Positions 39,703-47,346 of a stretch of 64,000 bases of DNA are shown here, in pieces. Below the pieces are notes generated by a model. That model ran no database searches, was not told the origin of the DNA, and worked only from the letters and a program-made list of their open reading frames with translations. This DNA comes from Streptomyces showdoensis. GTDB taxonomy: Bacteria; Actinomycetota; Actinomycetes; Streptomycetales; Streptomycetaceae. How positions within the stretch are numbered: the first letter of the stretch is position 1; each line of letters starts with the position of its first letter. The stretch is taken from NCBI RefSeq assembly GCF_039535475.1, contig NZ_BAAAXG010000026.1:1054001-1118000 (forward strand), read 5' to 3'. Both the position numbers and the translations under genes were made by a program.

Positions 39703-40839
39703 TCAGTACGACTTGGGGAGACCCAGGGACTGGTGGGACACGAAGTTGAGGATCATCTCGCGGCTGACCGGGGCGATCCGGGCCACCCGGGCGGCCGTGA
39801 TCAGCCGGGCCAGGCCGAACTCCTTGGTGAGGCCGTTGCCGCCCAGGGTGTGGACGGCCTGGTCGACGGCCCGGACGCAGGCCTCGGCGGCCGCGTACTT
39901 CGCCATGTTCGCGGCCTCGCCCGCGCCCATGTCGTCGCCCGCGTCGTAGAGCGCGGCGGCCTTCCGCATCATCAGCCGGGCCAGCTCCAGCTCGATGTGG
40001 GCCTGCGCGAGCGGATGGGCGATGGCCTGGTGGGAGCCGATGGGGGCCTTCCAGACCTGCCGCTCCTTGGCGTACTTCACCGCCTGCGCGAGGGCGTACC
40101 GGCCCATGCCGATCGCGAACGCGGCCGTCATGATCCGCTCCGGGTTGAGCCCGGCGAAGAGCTGGAGCAGGCCCGCGTCCTCGTCGCCGACCAGCGCGTC
40201 GGCCGGCAGGTGCACGTCGTCCAGGACCAGCTCGAACTGCTTCTCGTCCGCGGCCAGTTCCATCTCGATCTGCCGCCGCTCGAAGCCCGGCGTGTCGCGC
40301 GGCACGATGAACAGGCAGGCCTTGAGGGTGCCGGTGCGGGCGTCGGAGGTGCGGCCGACGATCAGGGTGGCGTCGGCGATGTCGACGCCGGAGACGAAGA
40401 CCTTGCGCCCGTTGAGGACCCAGCCGTCCTCGGTGCGGGTGGCGGTGGTGGTGATGCGGTGGGAGTTGGAGCCGGCGTCCGGCTCGGTGATGCCGAAGGC
40501 CATGGTGCGGCTGCCGTCGGCCAGACCGGGGAGCCAGGCCCGCTTCTGCCCCTCGGTGCCGAAGCGGGATATCACCGTGCCGCAGATGGCGGGCGAGACC
40601 ACCATCATCAGGAGCGGCGCGCCGGCCGCGCCCGCCTCCTCCAGGACGATGGACAGCTCGGCCATGCCGCCGCCCCCGCCGCCGTACTCCTCGGGCAGGT
40701 TCACGCCCAGGTAGCCCAGCTTGCCGGCCTCGGCCCACAGGCTCGCCCGGTCGAAGCCGGGGCCGTGGCGGTGGCCGAGCGCGGAGACGGCGGCGCGGAG
40801 CGCGGTGTGCTCCGGGGACTCGATGATGCTGCTGCTCAT
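39703..40839 (-). CDS. Acyl-CoA dehydrogenase family protein (AtuD-like)
   Basis: This 378-aa enzyme is complete: FGITEPDAGSNSHRI, the flavin-binding WVLNGRKVFVSG, KERQVWKAPIGSHQAIAHPLA and the C-terminal TLGGNGLTKEFGLARLI. It would introduce the alpha,beta double bond in the acyl-CoA before carboxylation, as citronellyl- or isovaleryl-CoA dehydrogenases do. The ATG overlaps the biotin carboxylase stop by 4 bp. Confidence 0.94.
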   Translation of the reverse strand: MSSSIIESPEHTALRAAVSALGHRHGPGFDRASLWAEAGKLGYLGVNLPEEYGGGGGGMAELSIVLEEAGAAGAPLLMMVVSPAICGTVISRFGTEGQKRAWLPGLADGSRTMAFGITEPDAGSNSHRITTTATRTEDGWVLNGRKVFVSGVDIADATLIVGRTSDARTGTLKACLFIVPRDTPGFERRQIEMELAADEKQFELVLDDVHLPADALVGDEDAGLLQLFAGLNPERIMTAAFAIGMGRYALAQAVKYAKERQVWKAPIGSHQAIAHPLAQAHIELELARLMMRKAAALYDAGDDMGAGEAANMAKYAAAEACVRAVDQAVHTLGGNGLTKEFGLARLITAARVARIAPVSREMILNFVSHQSLGLPKSY

Positions 40840-42935
40840 GCGGTCTGGTCCTCCTGGGCTTCGGTCGGTACGGGCTGTACGACGGCGAGCAGGGCTCCGA
40901 CCTCGACCTGGCGGCCGGGGGCGGCGTGCAGCGCGGTGAGCGTGCCGGAGGCGGGCGCGGTGACCCGGTGTTCCATCTTCATGGCCTCCAGCCAGAGCAG
41001 GGGCTGCCCCGCCTCGACCGGGTCGCCGACGGCGAGGCCCTCGGCGACCCGGACGACGGTGCCGGGCATGGGGGCGAGCAGGGAGCCGGGGGCGGTCTGC
41101 TCGCGCGGGTCGGGGAAGCGGGGGGCGGCGGTGAGGCGGTGGCGGCCGACGAAGACCGTGTCGCCGTGCCGGGCGACCTCGAAGTGGCGCACCACGCCGT
41201 CGACTTCGAGGCTCACCCGGTCGGGCCCGACGGCCACCGCGCGGATCCCGGGCGGGGCCGTCACCTCGTGGCCGCCGGTGCGGGTCGGGCGGTAGCGGAC
41301 CTCGTGGGTGCCGTGCCCCGTGTACGTACGGGTCTCGTCCTGCGAGCGCACGTTCCGCCAGCCGCCGCCGAAGCGGCCGCGGCCCTGCGCCGCCGCCGCG
41401 AGCGCGGCGGCCACGGCGGCCTGCTCCTCCCCGGCGGGCGGCTCGGTCAGGACGCCGACGCCGTCGGTGCCGTCAGCGCTCACGGCGCCCTCGACGTGGC
41501 GCTCGTAGAAGCCGGTGCCGAGGCGGGCCGGGTCGGTGAAGTCGGGGTGCCGGAGGGAGGCGACGAGCAGGTCCCGGTTGGTCACGGGCCCGTGGATCCG
41601 GGCCCGCTCCAGGACGTGGGCCAGCTTGCGGGCCGCCTCGGCACGGGTGGGGGCGTGGACGACGACCTTGGCGAGCATGGCGTCGTAGTGGACGCCGACG
41701 GTGTCGCCGGAGGCGTATCCGGTGTCGACGCGGACCCGGGTACGGGCCGGGGCGTGCGCCGGAACGGCACCCGGCAGGGCGGACGCGCCGGACGCGCGGG
41801 CGGGCGCGCCGGTGGCGGCGGCCCCGGTGGCCCCGGTGGCCCCGGTGGCGTCCGGAGCGTCCGGAGCGTCCGGGAACTCCAGCGTGTGCAGCACCCCCGT
41901 CTGCGGGGTCCAGCCGCCCGCCGGGTCCTCCGCGTAGAGCCGGGCCTCGATGGCGTGGCCGCGGGGCGCGGGCGGCTCGGGCGGGAGCGGGGTCCCCTCG
42001 GCCACCGCCAGCTGGAGGGCGACCAGGTCGAGGCCGTGGATCTCCTCGGTGACCGGGTGCTCGACCTGGAGGCGGGTGTTCATCTCCAGGAAGTGCGCGA
42101 CGAGGTTCCCCCCTGCTCCAGCGGAGCCGAGTGCTCGGGGGCTCTCGGCGACCAGGAACTCGACCGTGCCCGCGCCCACGTAGCCGACGGCGCGCGCGGC
42201 GGAGGCGGAGGCCGCGTAGAGGGAGTCCAGCAGCTCCGCCGGGAGGCCGGGTGCCGGAGCCTCCTCGATCACCTTCTGGTGGCGGCGCTGGAGGGAGCAG
42301 TCGCGGGTGCCGAGCGTCCACACCGTGCCGTGCGCGTCGGCGAGGATCTGCACCTCGACGTGCCGGCCGTCCTCGACGTACGGCTCGACGAACACCTCGC
42401 CGTCCCCGAAGGCGCTCAGCGCCTCGGCGGACGCCGCCGCCAACGCACCCTTCAGCGCGTCCAGTTCGCGCACCACACGCATGCCGCGCCCGCCGCCGCC
42501 CGCCGCGGCCTTCACCAGGACGGGCAGCTCGGCCTCGGTCACGTCGGCGGCCGCGAGCGGCGGGATGCCGAGGAGCTCCTTGGCGCGGGTCTTGGAGGCC
42601 ATCGCCTCGATCGCGGCGGGCGGCGGGCCGATCCACAGCAGGCCGGCCTCGATCACCGCCTGCGCGAATTCCTTGTTCTCGGAGAGGAATCCATAGCCAG
42701 GGTGGACCGCGTCCGCGCCCGCCGCGAGCGCCGCCTTCACCACCAGGTCGCCGCGCAGGTACGTCTCCGCGGGCGTCGCCCCGGGCAGCCGTACGGCCGC
42801 GTCCGCCTCGCGCACGTGCAGGGCGCCGGCGTCCGCGTCGGAGTACACCGCCACCGTGGCGATGCCCAGTTCGCGGCAGGTGCGGAAGACCCGGCAGGCG
42901 ATCTCGCCCCGGTTCGCCACCAGAACAGTCGTCAT
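40836..42935 (-). CDS. Acyl-CoA carboxylase alpha subunit (biotin carboxylase + biotin carrier)
   Basis: This 699-aa protein has a biotin carboxylase domain with ANRGEIACRVFRT, the ATP-binding VKAAAGGGGRGMRV, the catalytic FLEMNTRLQVEHPVTE and a C-terminal biotinyl domain with EAMKMEH. The architecture matches MccA/AtuF/LiuD subunits and the S. coelicolor SCO4381-type protein. Two oddities occur. A 12-residue insert (PRALGSAGAGGN) lies just before the FLEMN motif. An Asp-Ala-Pro/Gly-Ala-Thr linker derived from 9-bp repeats lies near residues 375-400. The ATG at 42935 is preceded by an in-frame GTG three bases upstream. Confidence 0.95.
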   Translation of the reverse strand: MTTVLVANRGEIACRVFRTCRELGIATVAVYSDADAGALHVREADAAVRLPGATPAETYLRGDLVVKAALAAGADAVHPGYGFLSENKEFAQAVIEAGLLWIGPPPAAIEAMASKTRAKELLGIPPLAAADVTEAELPVLVKAAAGGGGRGMRVVRELDALKGALAAASAEALSAFGDGEVFVEPYVEDGRHVEVQILADAHGTVWTLGTRDCSLQRRHQKVIEEAPAPGLPAELLDSLYAASASAARAVGYVGAGTVEFLVAESPRALGSAGAGGNLVAHFLEMNTRLQVEHPVTEEIHGLDLVALQLAVAEGTPLPPEPPAPRGHAIEARLYAEDPAGGWTPQTGVLHTLEFPDAPDAPDATGATGATGAAATGAPARASGASALPGAVPAHAPARTRVRVDTGYASGDTVGVHYDAMLAKVVVHAPTRAEAARKLAHVLERARIHGPVTNRDLLVASLRHPDFTDPARLGTGFYERHVEGAVSADGTDGVGVLTEPPAGEEQAAVAAALAAAAQGRGRFGGGWRNVRSQDETRTYTGHGTHEVRYRPTRTGGHEVTAPPGIRAVAVGPDRVSLEVDGVVRHFEVARHGDTVFVGRHRLTAAPRFPDPREQTAPGSLLAPMPGTVVRVAEGLAVGDPVEAGQPLLWLEAMKMEHRVTAPASGTLTALHAAPGRQVEVGALLAVVQPVPTEAQEDQTA
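41821..41873. repeat. 9-bp tandem repeats in the biotin carboxylase gene
   Basis: About three copies of GGTGGCCCC are followed by two and a half copies of TCCGGAGCG, in frame. They encode a GAT/PDA-rich linker between the carboxylase C-terminal lobe and the rest. Confidence 0.8.
42104..42146. repeat. Possible dispersed-repeat insertion in the biotin carboxylase gene
   Basis: On the minus strand this stretch reads GAGCACTCGGCTCCGCTGGA followed by a G-run. I remember that form as a short dispersed repeat common in Streptomyces intergenic regions. Here it is in frame and codes for PRALGSAGAGGN inside a conserved enzyme core. Confidence 0.4.
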
Positions 42936-42946
42936 CACGAGAGGCC

Positions 42947-44545
42947 TCACATTCGGAAGACGCCGAAGCCGCCGCGCGCGCCCTCGACCGGTGCGTTGTG
43001 GATCGCGGACAGGCAGAGCCCGAGGACGGTGCGGGTGTCGCGCGGGTCGATGACCCCGTCGTCGTACAGCCGTCCGGAGAGGAAGGACGGCAGCGACTCC
43101 GCCTCGATCTGCGCCTCGACGAACGCCCGCATGCCGGCGTCCTGCTCCTCGTCGTACGGCTGCCCCTTCGCCTCCGCCGAGGCGCGCGCCACGATGGAGA
43201 GCACGCCCGCGAGCTGCTGCGGGCCCATGACGGCCGACTTGGCGCTCGGCCAGGCGAAGAGGAAGCGCGGGTCGTAGGCCCGGCCGCACATGCCGTAGTG
43301 CCCGGCGCCGTACGAGGCCCCCATGAGCACGGAGAGGTGCGGGACCTTCGAGTTCGCCACCGCGTTGATCATCATGGCGCCGTGCTTGATGATGCCGCCC
43401 TGCTCGTACTCCTTGCCGACCATGTAGCCGGTGGTGTTGTGCAGGAACAGGAGCGGGATGTCGCGCTGGTTGGCGAGCTGGATGAACTGCGCCGCCTTCT
43501 GCGACTCGGCGCTGAACAGCACGCCCTGCGCGTTGGCGAGGACGCCGACCGGATAGCCGTGCAGCTCGGCCCAGCCCGTCACCAGGCTCGGCCCGTACAG
43601 CGCCTTGAACTCGTCGAACTCCGAGCCGTCGACGATCCGGGCGATCACCTCGCGCGGGTCGAAGGGGGTCTTCAGATCGCCGGGGACGATGCCGAGCAGC
43701 TCGTCCTCGTCGTACTTCGGGGGCGCCGCCGGGAGGGGGTCGGGGTGTGCCTTGCGGTGGTTGAGGCGGGCGACGATCCGGCGGGCCTGGCGCAGGGCGT
43801 CGGCCTCGTCGACGGCGTAGTGGTCGGCGAGCCCGGAGACCCGGGCGTGCATCTCGGCGCCGCCGAGCGACTCGTCGTCGCTCTCCTCGCCCGTGGCCAT
43901 CTTCACCAGCGGCGGCCCGCCGAGGAAGACCTTCGACCGCTCCTTGATCATCACCGTGTGGTCGGACATGCCGGGGACGTACGCCCCGCCGGCCGTCGAG
44001 TTGCCGAAGACGACCGCGATCGTGGGGATGCCGGCGGCGGACAGCCGGGTGAGGTCGCGGAAGAGCGCGCCGCCCGGGATGAAGATCTCCTTCTGGGAGG
44101 GCAGGTCCGCGCCCCCGGACTCGACGAGCGAGACCACCGGGAGCCGGTTGGCGAACGCGATCTCGTTGGCCCGCAGCGCCTTCTTCAGCGTCCAGGGGTT
44201 GGAGGCTCCGCCGCGCACGGTCGGGTCGTTGGCGGTGATCAGGCACTCGACGCCCTCGATGACGCCGATGCCGGTGACGAGCGAGGCGCCCAGCGGGTAG
44301 TCGCTGCCCCAGGCGGCGAGCGGGGACAGCTCCAGGAAGGGGGTGTCCGGGTCGACGAGCAGCTCGATCCGCTCGCGGGCCAGCAGCTTGCCGCGCCCGC
44401 GGTGCCGCGCGGTGTACTTCTCGCCGCCGCCCGCGCAGGCCTTGGCGTGGTCGGCGTCGAGCGCGGCGAGCTTCTCCAGCATGGCCGAGCGGTGCAGCGC
44501 GTAGTCGGGTCCGCCGGTGTCGAGGGCGGAGGCGAGGACGGTCAC
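42947..44545 (-). CDS. Acyl-CoA carboxylase carboxyltransferase subunit
   Basis: This 532-aa carboxyltransferase has LLARERIELLVDPDTPFLELS, VESGGADLPSQKEIF, GNSTAGGAYVPGMSDH, the second-half LFLHNTTGYMVGKEYE and GASYGAGHYGMCGRAYDPRF. It corresponds to the MccB/AtuC/LiuB type (non-biotin subunit of methylcrotonyl- or geranyl-CoA carboxylase). GTG 44545 follows GGAGGAA and overlaps the AtuA stop by 4 bp. It is followed 11 bp later by the biotin-containing alpha subunit. Confidence 0.95.
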   Translation of the reverse strand: MTVLASALDTGGPDYALHRSAMLEKLAALDADHAKACAGGGEKYTARHRGRGKLLARERIELLVDPDTPFLELSPLAAWGSDYPLGASLVTGIGVIEGVECLITANDPTVRGGASNPWTLKKALRANEIAFANRLPVVSLVESGGADLPSQKEIFIPGGALFRDLTRLSAAGIPTIAVVFGNSTAGGAYVPGMSDHTVMIKERSKVFLGGPPLVKMATGEESDDESLGGAEMHARVSGLADHYAVDEADALRQARRIVARLNHRKAHPDPLPAAPPKYDEDELLGIVPGDLKTPFDPREVIARIVDGSEFDEFKALYGPSLVTGWAELHGYPVGVLANAQGVLFSAESQKAAQFIQLANQRDIPLLFLHNTTGYMVGKEYEQGGIIKHGAMMINAVANSKVPHLSVLMGASYGAGHYGMCGRAYDPRFLFAWPSAKSAVMGPQQLAGVLSIVARASAEAKGQPYDEEQDAGMRAFVEAQIEAESLPSFLSGRLYDDGVIDPRDTRTVLGLCLSAIHNAPVEGARGGFGVFRM

Positions 44546-46257
44546 AGCAGTTCCTCCGGTAGGTCCACGTGCCGGGAACGGAGCCATTCGCCGAGTCCCT
44601 TGGCCTGCGGGTCGAACCGGGCCTGCGAGGCGACGCCCTCGCCGAGCAGCCCGGTCACGGTGAAGTTGAGGGCCCGGAGACCGGGCAGGACGTGCCGTTC
44701 GACCGGCAGTTCCTTCGTCTCCGGAAGCAACTGCCGGAAGAGGTCGACGGTGAGGGTGTGCGCGAGCCAGCGCCAGGCCCGGTCGTCCCGGACCCACACC
44801 CCGACGTTCGCGTCCCCGCCCTTGTCGCCGCTGCGCGCCCCGGCGACGAGCCCGAGCGGCCCCCGGCGGGTGGGCCCCGACGGCGGCGGCTCCGGCAGCG
44901 GCGGCTCCGGTACGGGCGCGAGGGCCCGGCGCTCCTGCGGTGCGGGCACGGCGAGGCGGGTCCCGTCGGGCAGCACCGCCGTGTGCGGGACCTCCCCGAC
45001 GGGGACGTACGCGGTCTCGAAGACCCCGTAGGGGGCGCCCTTCCCGGGCGGGGCGGTCACGTGGAAGCCGGGGTAGCTCGCGAGGGCCAGTTCGATCGCC
45101 GCCCCGGACAGGGTCCGGCCGACGGCCTCGGGGTCCGGGTCCCGCACGACGAGCCGCAGCAGGGCGCTCGCGGTCTCCTCGGTGGCGGCGTCCGCGCGGT
45201 CGGTGCGGGCCAGTTCCCAGCGGACCTGCGCGGGGCGCGGCTTCGGTCCCCGGGCGAGGGCGTCCTCGACCTGGTCGCGGACCAGCTCCGCCTTGGCCTC
45301 GACGTCGAGGCCGGTCAGCACGAACACGAGCTCGTTGCGGAAGCCGCCGAGCCGGCAGAGCCCGGCCTTGAGCGTCGGCGGCGGCGCCTCGCCCCGCACC
45401 CCGGAGATCCGGACCCGGTCCGGGCCCTCCTGGGCGAGCCGGACGGTGTCGAGCCGCGCGGTGACGTCGGGGCCCGCGTAGCGCGCGCCGCCCGTCTCGT
45501 ACAGCAGCTGCGCGGTGACGGTCCCGGTGTCGACGACGCCGCCGGTGCCGGGGTGCTTGGTGATCACCGCGCTGCCGTCCTCGTGGAGCTCGGCGAGCGG
45601 GAAGCCGGGCCGGCGCAGCAGCTTCGGGTCGTGGCCGGTGAAGAAGGCGTAGTTGCCGCCGGTGGCCTGGGTGCCGCACTCCAGGACGTGCCCGGCGACG
45701 ACCGCTCCCGCGAGCCGGTCGTACCCGCCGGGGTCCTCCGGCCGCCAGCCGAAGAACCACTGCGCGGGCCCGGTGACCAGGGCGGCGTCGGTGACCCGGC
45801 CGGTGACGACGACGTCGGCGCCCGCGTCGAGGCAGGCGGCGATCCCGGCGCCGCCGAGGTAGGCGTTGGCGGCGAGCACCCCGTCCCGGGCCGGCAGCCG
45901 GTCGCCCTCGACGTGGGCGATCCGGGCCGGGACGCCGAGCCGCCCGGCCAGCGCGCGCAGGGCGTCGGCGAGCCCGGCCGGGTTGAGCCCGCCGGCGTTG
46001 GCGACGATCCGCACCCCGCGCTCGTGGGCGAGCCCCAGGCCCTCCTCCATCTGGCGCAGGAAGGTCTTGGCGTACCCGGCGGAGGGGTCCTTGAGGAGGT
46101 CGCGGCCGAGGATGAGCATGGTGAGCTCGGCGAGGTAGTCCCCGGTGAGGACGTCGAGCCCGCCGCCCTCCGCTCCCCCGGTGAGCATCTCGCGGACGGC
46201 GTCGAAGCGGTCGCCGTAGAAGCCGGAGGCGTTGCCGATGCGCAGGACCCGGCTCAC
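44542..46257 (-). CDS. Acyclic terpene utilization AtuA family protein
   Basis: This 571-aa protein has the AtuA domain signature: RIGNASGFYGDRFDAVREML at the start, then LTGDYLAELTMLILGRD, RIVANAGGLNP, DVVVTGRVTDAALV and the late GARSGDKGGDANVGVWVRDD. The biochemical role of AtuA is not settled. It is essential for citronellol/geraniol use in Pseudomonas, and the domain is usually found with the carboxylase. GTG 46257 and its stop are both in 4-bp overlaps with neighbours. It is the second gene of the operon. Confidence 0.94.
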   Translation of the reverse strand: MSRVLRIGNASGFYGDRFDAVREMLTGGAEGGGLDVLTGDYLAELTMLILGRDLLKDPSAGYAKTFLRQMEEGLGLAHERGVRIVANAGGLNPAGLADALRALAGRLGVPARIAHVEGDRLPARDGVLAANAYLGGAGIAACLDAGADVVVTGRVTDAALVTGPAQWFFGWRPEDPGGYDRLAGAVVAGHVLECGTQATGGNYAFFTGHDPKLLRRPGFPLAELHEDGSAVITKHPGTGGVVDTGTVTAQLLYETGGARYAGPDVTARLDTVRLAQEGPDRVRISGVRGEAPPPTLKAGLCRLGGFRNELVFVLTGLDVEAKAELVRDQVEDALARGPKPRPAQVRWELARTDRADAATEETASALLRLVVRDPDPEAVGRTLSGAAIELALASYPGFHVTAPPGKGAPYGVFETAYVPVGEVPHTAVLPDGTRLAVPAPQERRALAPVPEPPLPEPPPSGPTRRGPLGLVAGARSGDKGGDANVGVWVRDDRAWRWLAHTLTVDLFRQLLPETKELPVERHVLPGLRALNFTVTGLLGEGVASQARFDPQAKGLGEWLRSRHVDLPEELL

Positions 46258-47072
46258 GCGGCGCCCCCTTCCGCGCGCTCCTGTGCGCCGTCCTTCGGGG
46301 GGCGGCCCTGGCCGGCCGGGCCGGCGAAGGCCTGGGCGAAGGTGAGCCAGCGGGCCGCTTCCGCTCCGAGGGGAACGAGGGCCGTGTCGGCGTGGTGCAC
46401 GCGCTGCGTGACGAGCAGGCAGAAGTCGAGCGCGGGGCCGCTGACGACCTGGGTCGCGTCCTCCGGGCCGTACGCCCACGTCTCGCCGCCGGGGGCGACG
46501 AGTTCGAGGCGGAAGGGCTCGGCGGGCGGGGTGAGTCCCCGGACGAGGTAGGCGTAGTCGCGGGCGCGCAGTCCGATCCAGGCCACGTGCCGCAGCCGCG
46601 CCGTGGGCACGCGCACGACGCCGAGCGCGTCGGCGACGTCCTGCCCGTGCGCCCAGGTCTCCATGAGCCGGGCGGTGGCCAGGGAGGCCGCGCTCATGGC
46701 CGGCCCGTACCAGGGGAAGCGGGCGCCCGGCGGGGCCTCGCGCAGCACCCGGAGGAGCCGTTCGCGGCCGTCCCGCCAGCCGGCGAGGAGCTCGGCGGGC
46801 GGCAGGGCCGCGCCCTTCTCGGCGCCCTCGTCGACGAAGGTCCCGGGCGAGGCGAGGGCCTCGGCGGCCTCGGCGGCGAAGGCCTCGGGATCGGTCGCGG
46901 CGAGCAGCGCGGCCCGGTCGGTCCAGGCCAGGTGCGCGATCTGGTGGGCGATCGTCCACCCGGCCGCGGGAGTCGGAGCGGCCCACCGCTCGGGGCTCAA
47001 CTCCGCAACCAGGGAGTCGACTTCCCCGCTCTCGGCGGACAGGTCGTCGAGCAGGGTGACGGGGTCGGACAC
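46254..47072 (-). CDS. TIGR03084 family metal-binding (DinB/MDMPI-like) protein
   Basis: This 272-aa protein of the mycothiol-dependent maleylpyruvate isomerase-like fold has WTIAHQIAHLAWTDRAALLA (metal His), a mid helix with METWAHGQDVADALG (second His/Asp) and RVHHADTALVPLG (third). These match the TIGR03084 family that accompanies AtuA and carboxylase genes in actinobacteria. It may be a mycothiol-dependent isomerase or thioesterase-like enzyme; no activity is proven. The GTG at 47072 has GAGGGG upstream. It is the first gene of the operon; the palindromic operator lies 94 bp upstream. Confidence 0.92.
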   Translation of the reverse strand: MSDPVTLLDDLSAESGEVDSLVAELSPERWAAPTPAAGWTIAHQIAHLAWTDRAALLAATDPEAFAAEAAEALASPGTFVDEGAEKGAALPPAELLAGWRDGRERLLRVLREAPPGARFPWYGPAMSAASLATARLMETWAHGQDVADALGVVRVPTARLRHVAWIGLRARDYAYLVRGLTPPAEPFRLELVAPGGETWAYGPEDATQVVSGPALDFCLLVTQRVHHADTALVPLGAEAARWLTFAQAFAGPAGQGRPPKDGAQERAEGGAA

Positions 47073-47165
47073 GGAACGCCCCCCTCGGGGATCGGCGGTC
47101 GCGGGCCCGTCCACAGAGCTGTGCACGGGCGTGTTGCGGAGGAGCATGGCAGGGCCCCAAGAAAC

Positions 47166-47187
47166 AATCAAGCACGCTTGCATGATT
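47166..47187. promoter_or_regulatory. 22-bp palindromic operator at the AtuA/carboxylase operon promoter
   Basis: An imperfect palindrome (18 of 22 positions symmetrical) is centred on 47176/47177. Left half AATCAAGCACG and right half CTTGCATGATT include the AAGCA/TTGC element typical of TetR sites at acyl-CoA operons. It lies in the 274-bp divergent gap to the permease gene. Confidence 0.6.
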
Positions 47188-47334
47188 TTTGGACAGCGCC
47201 GGCCGCACGCCCCCGGAACGACCCCGGAACGACCCCGTGTCCTCCTCCGGAGGGACACCCCCACCCGCCCGCCGACGACTCCGGGATGACCCCGAATCCT
47301 GCCTCGTGGGGCCGAGAACGCCCCCTCCCGCTCC

Positions 47335-47340
47335 TAGCGT
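47335..47340 (+). promoter_or_regulatory. -10 element (TAGCGT) for a leaderless permease mRNA
   Basis: TAGCGT ends six bases before the ATG at 47347, and no Shine-Dalgarno sequence is present. This puts the transcription start at the initiation codon. Confidence 0.45.
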
Positions 47341-47346
47341 TGAAGC

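Noticed and set aside
37975..41295. A 1100-codon plus-strand open frame
   Set aside because: It is entirely antisense to the CoA ligase, acyl-CoA dehydrogenase and biotin carboxylase genes, all of which have clear families and overlapping starts.
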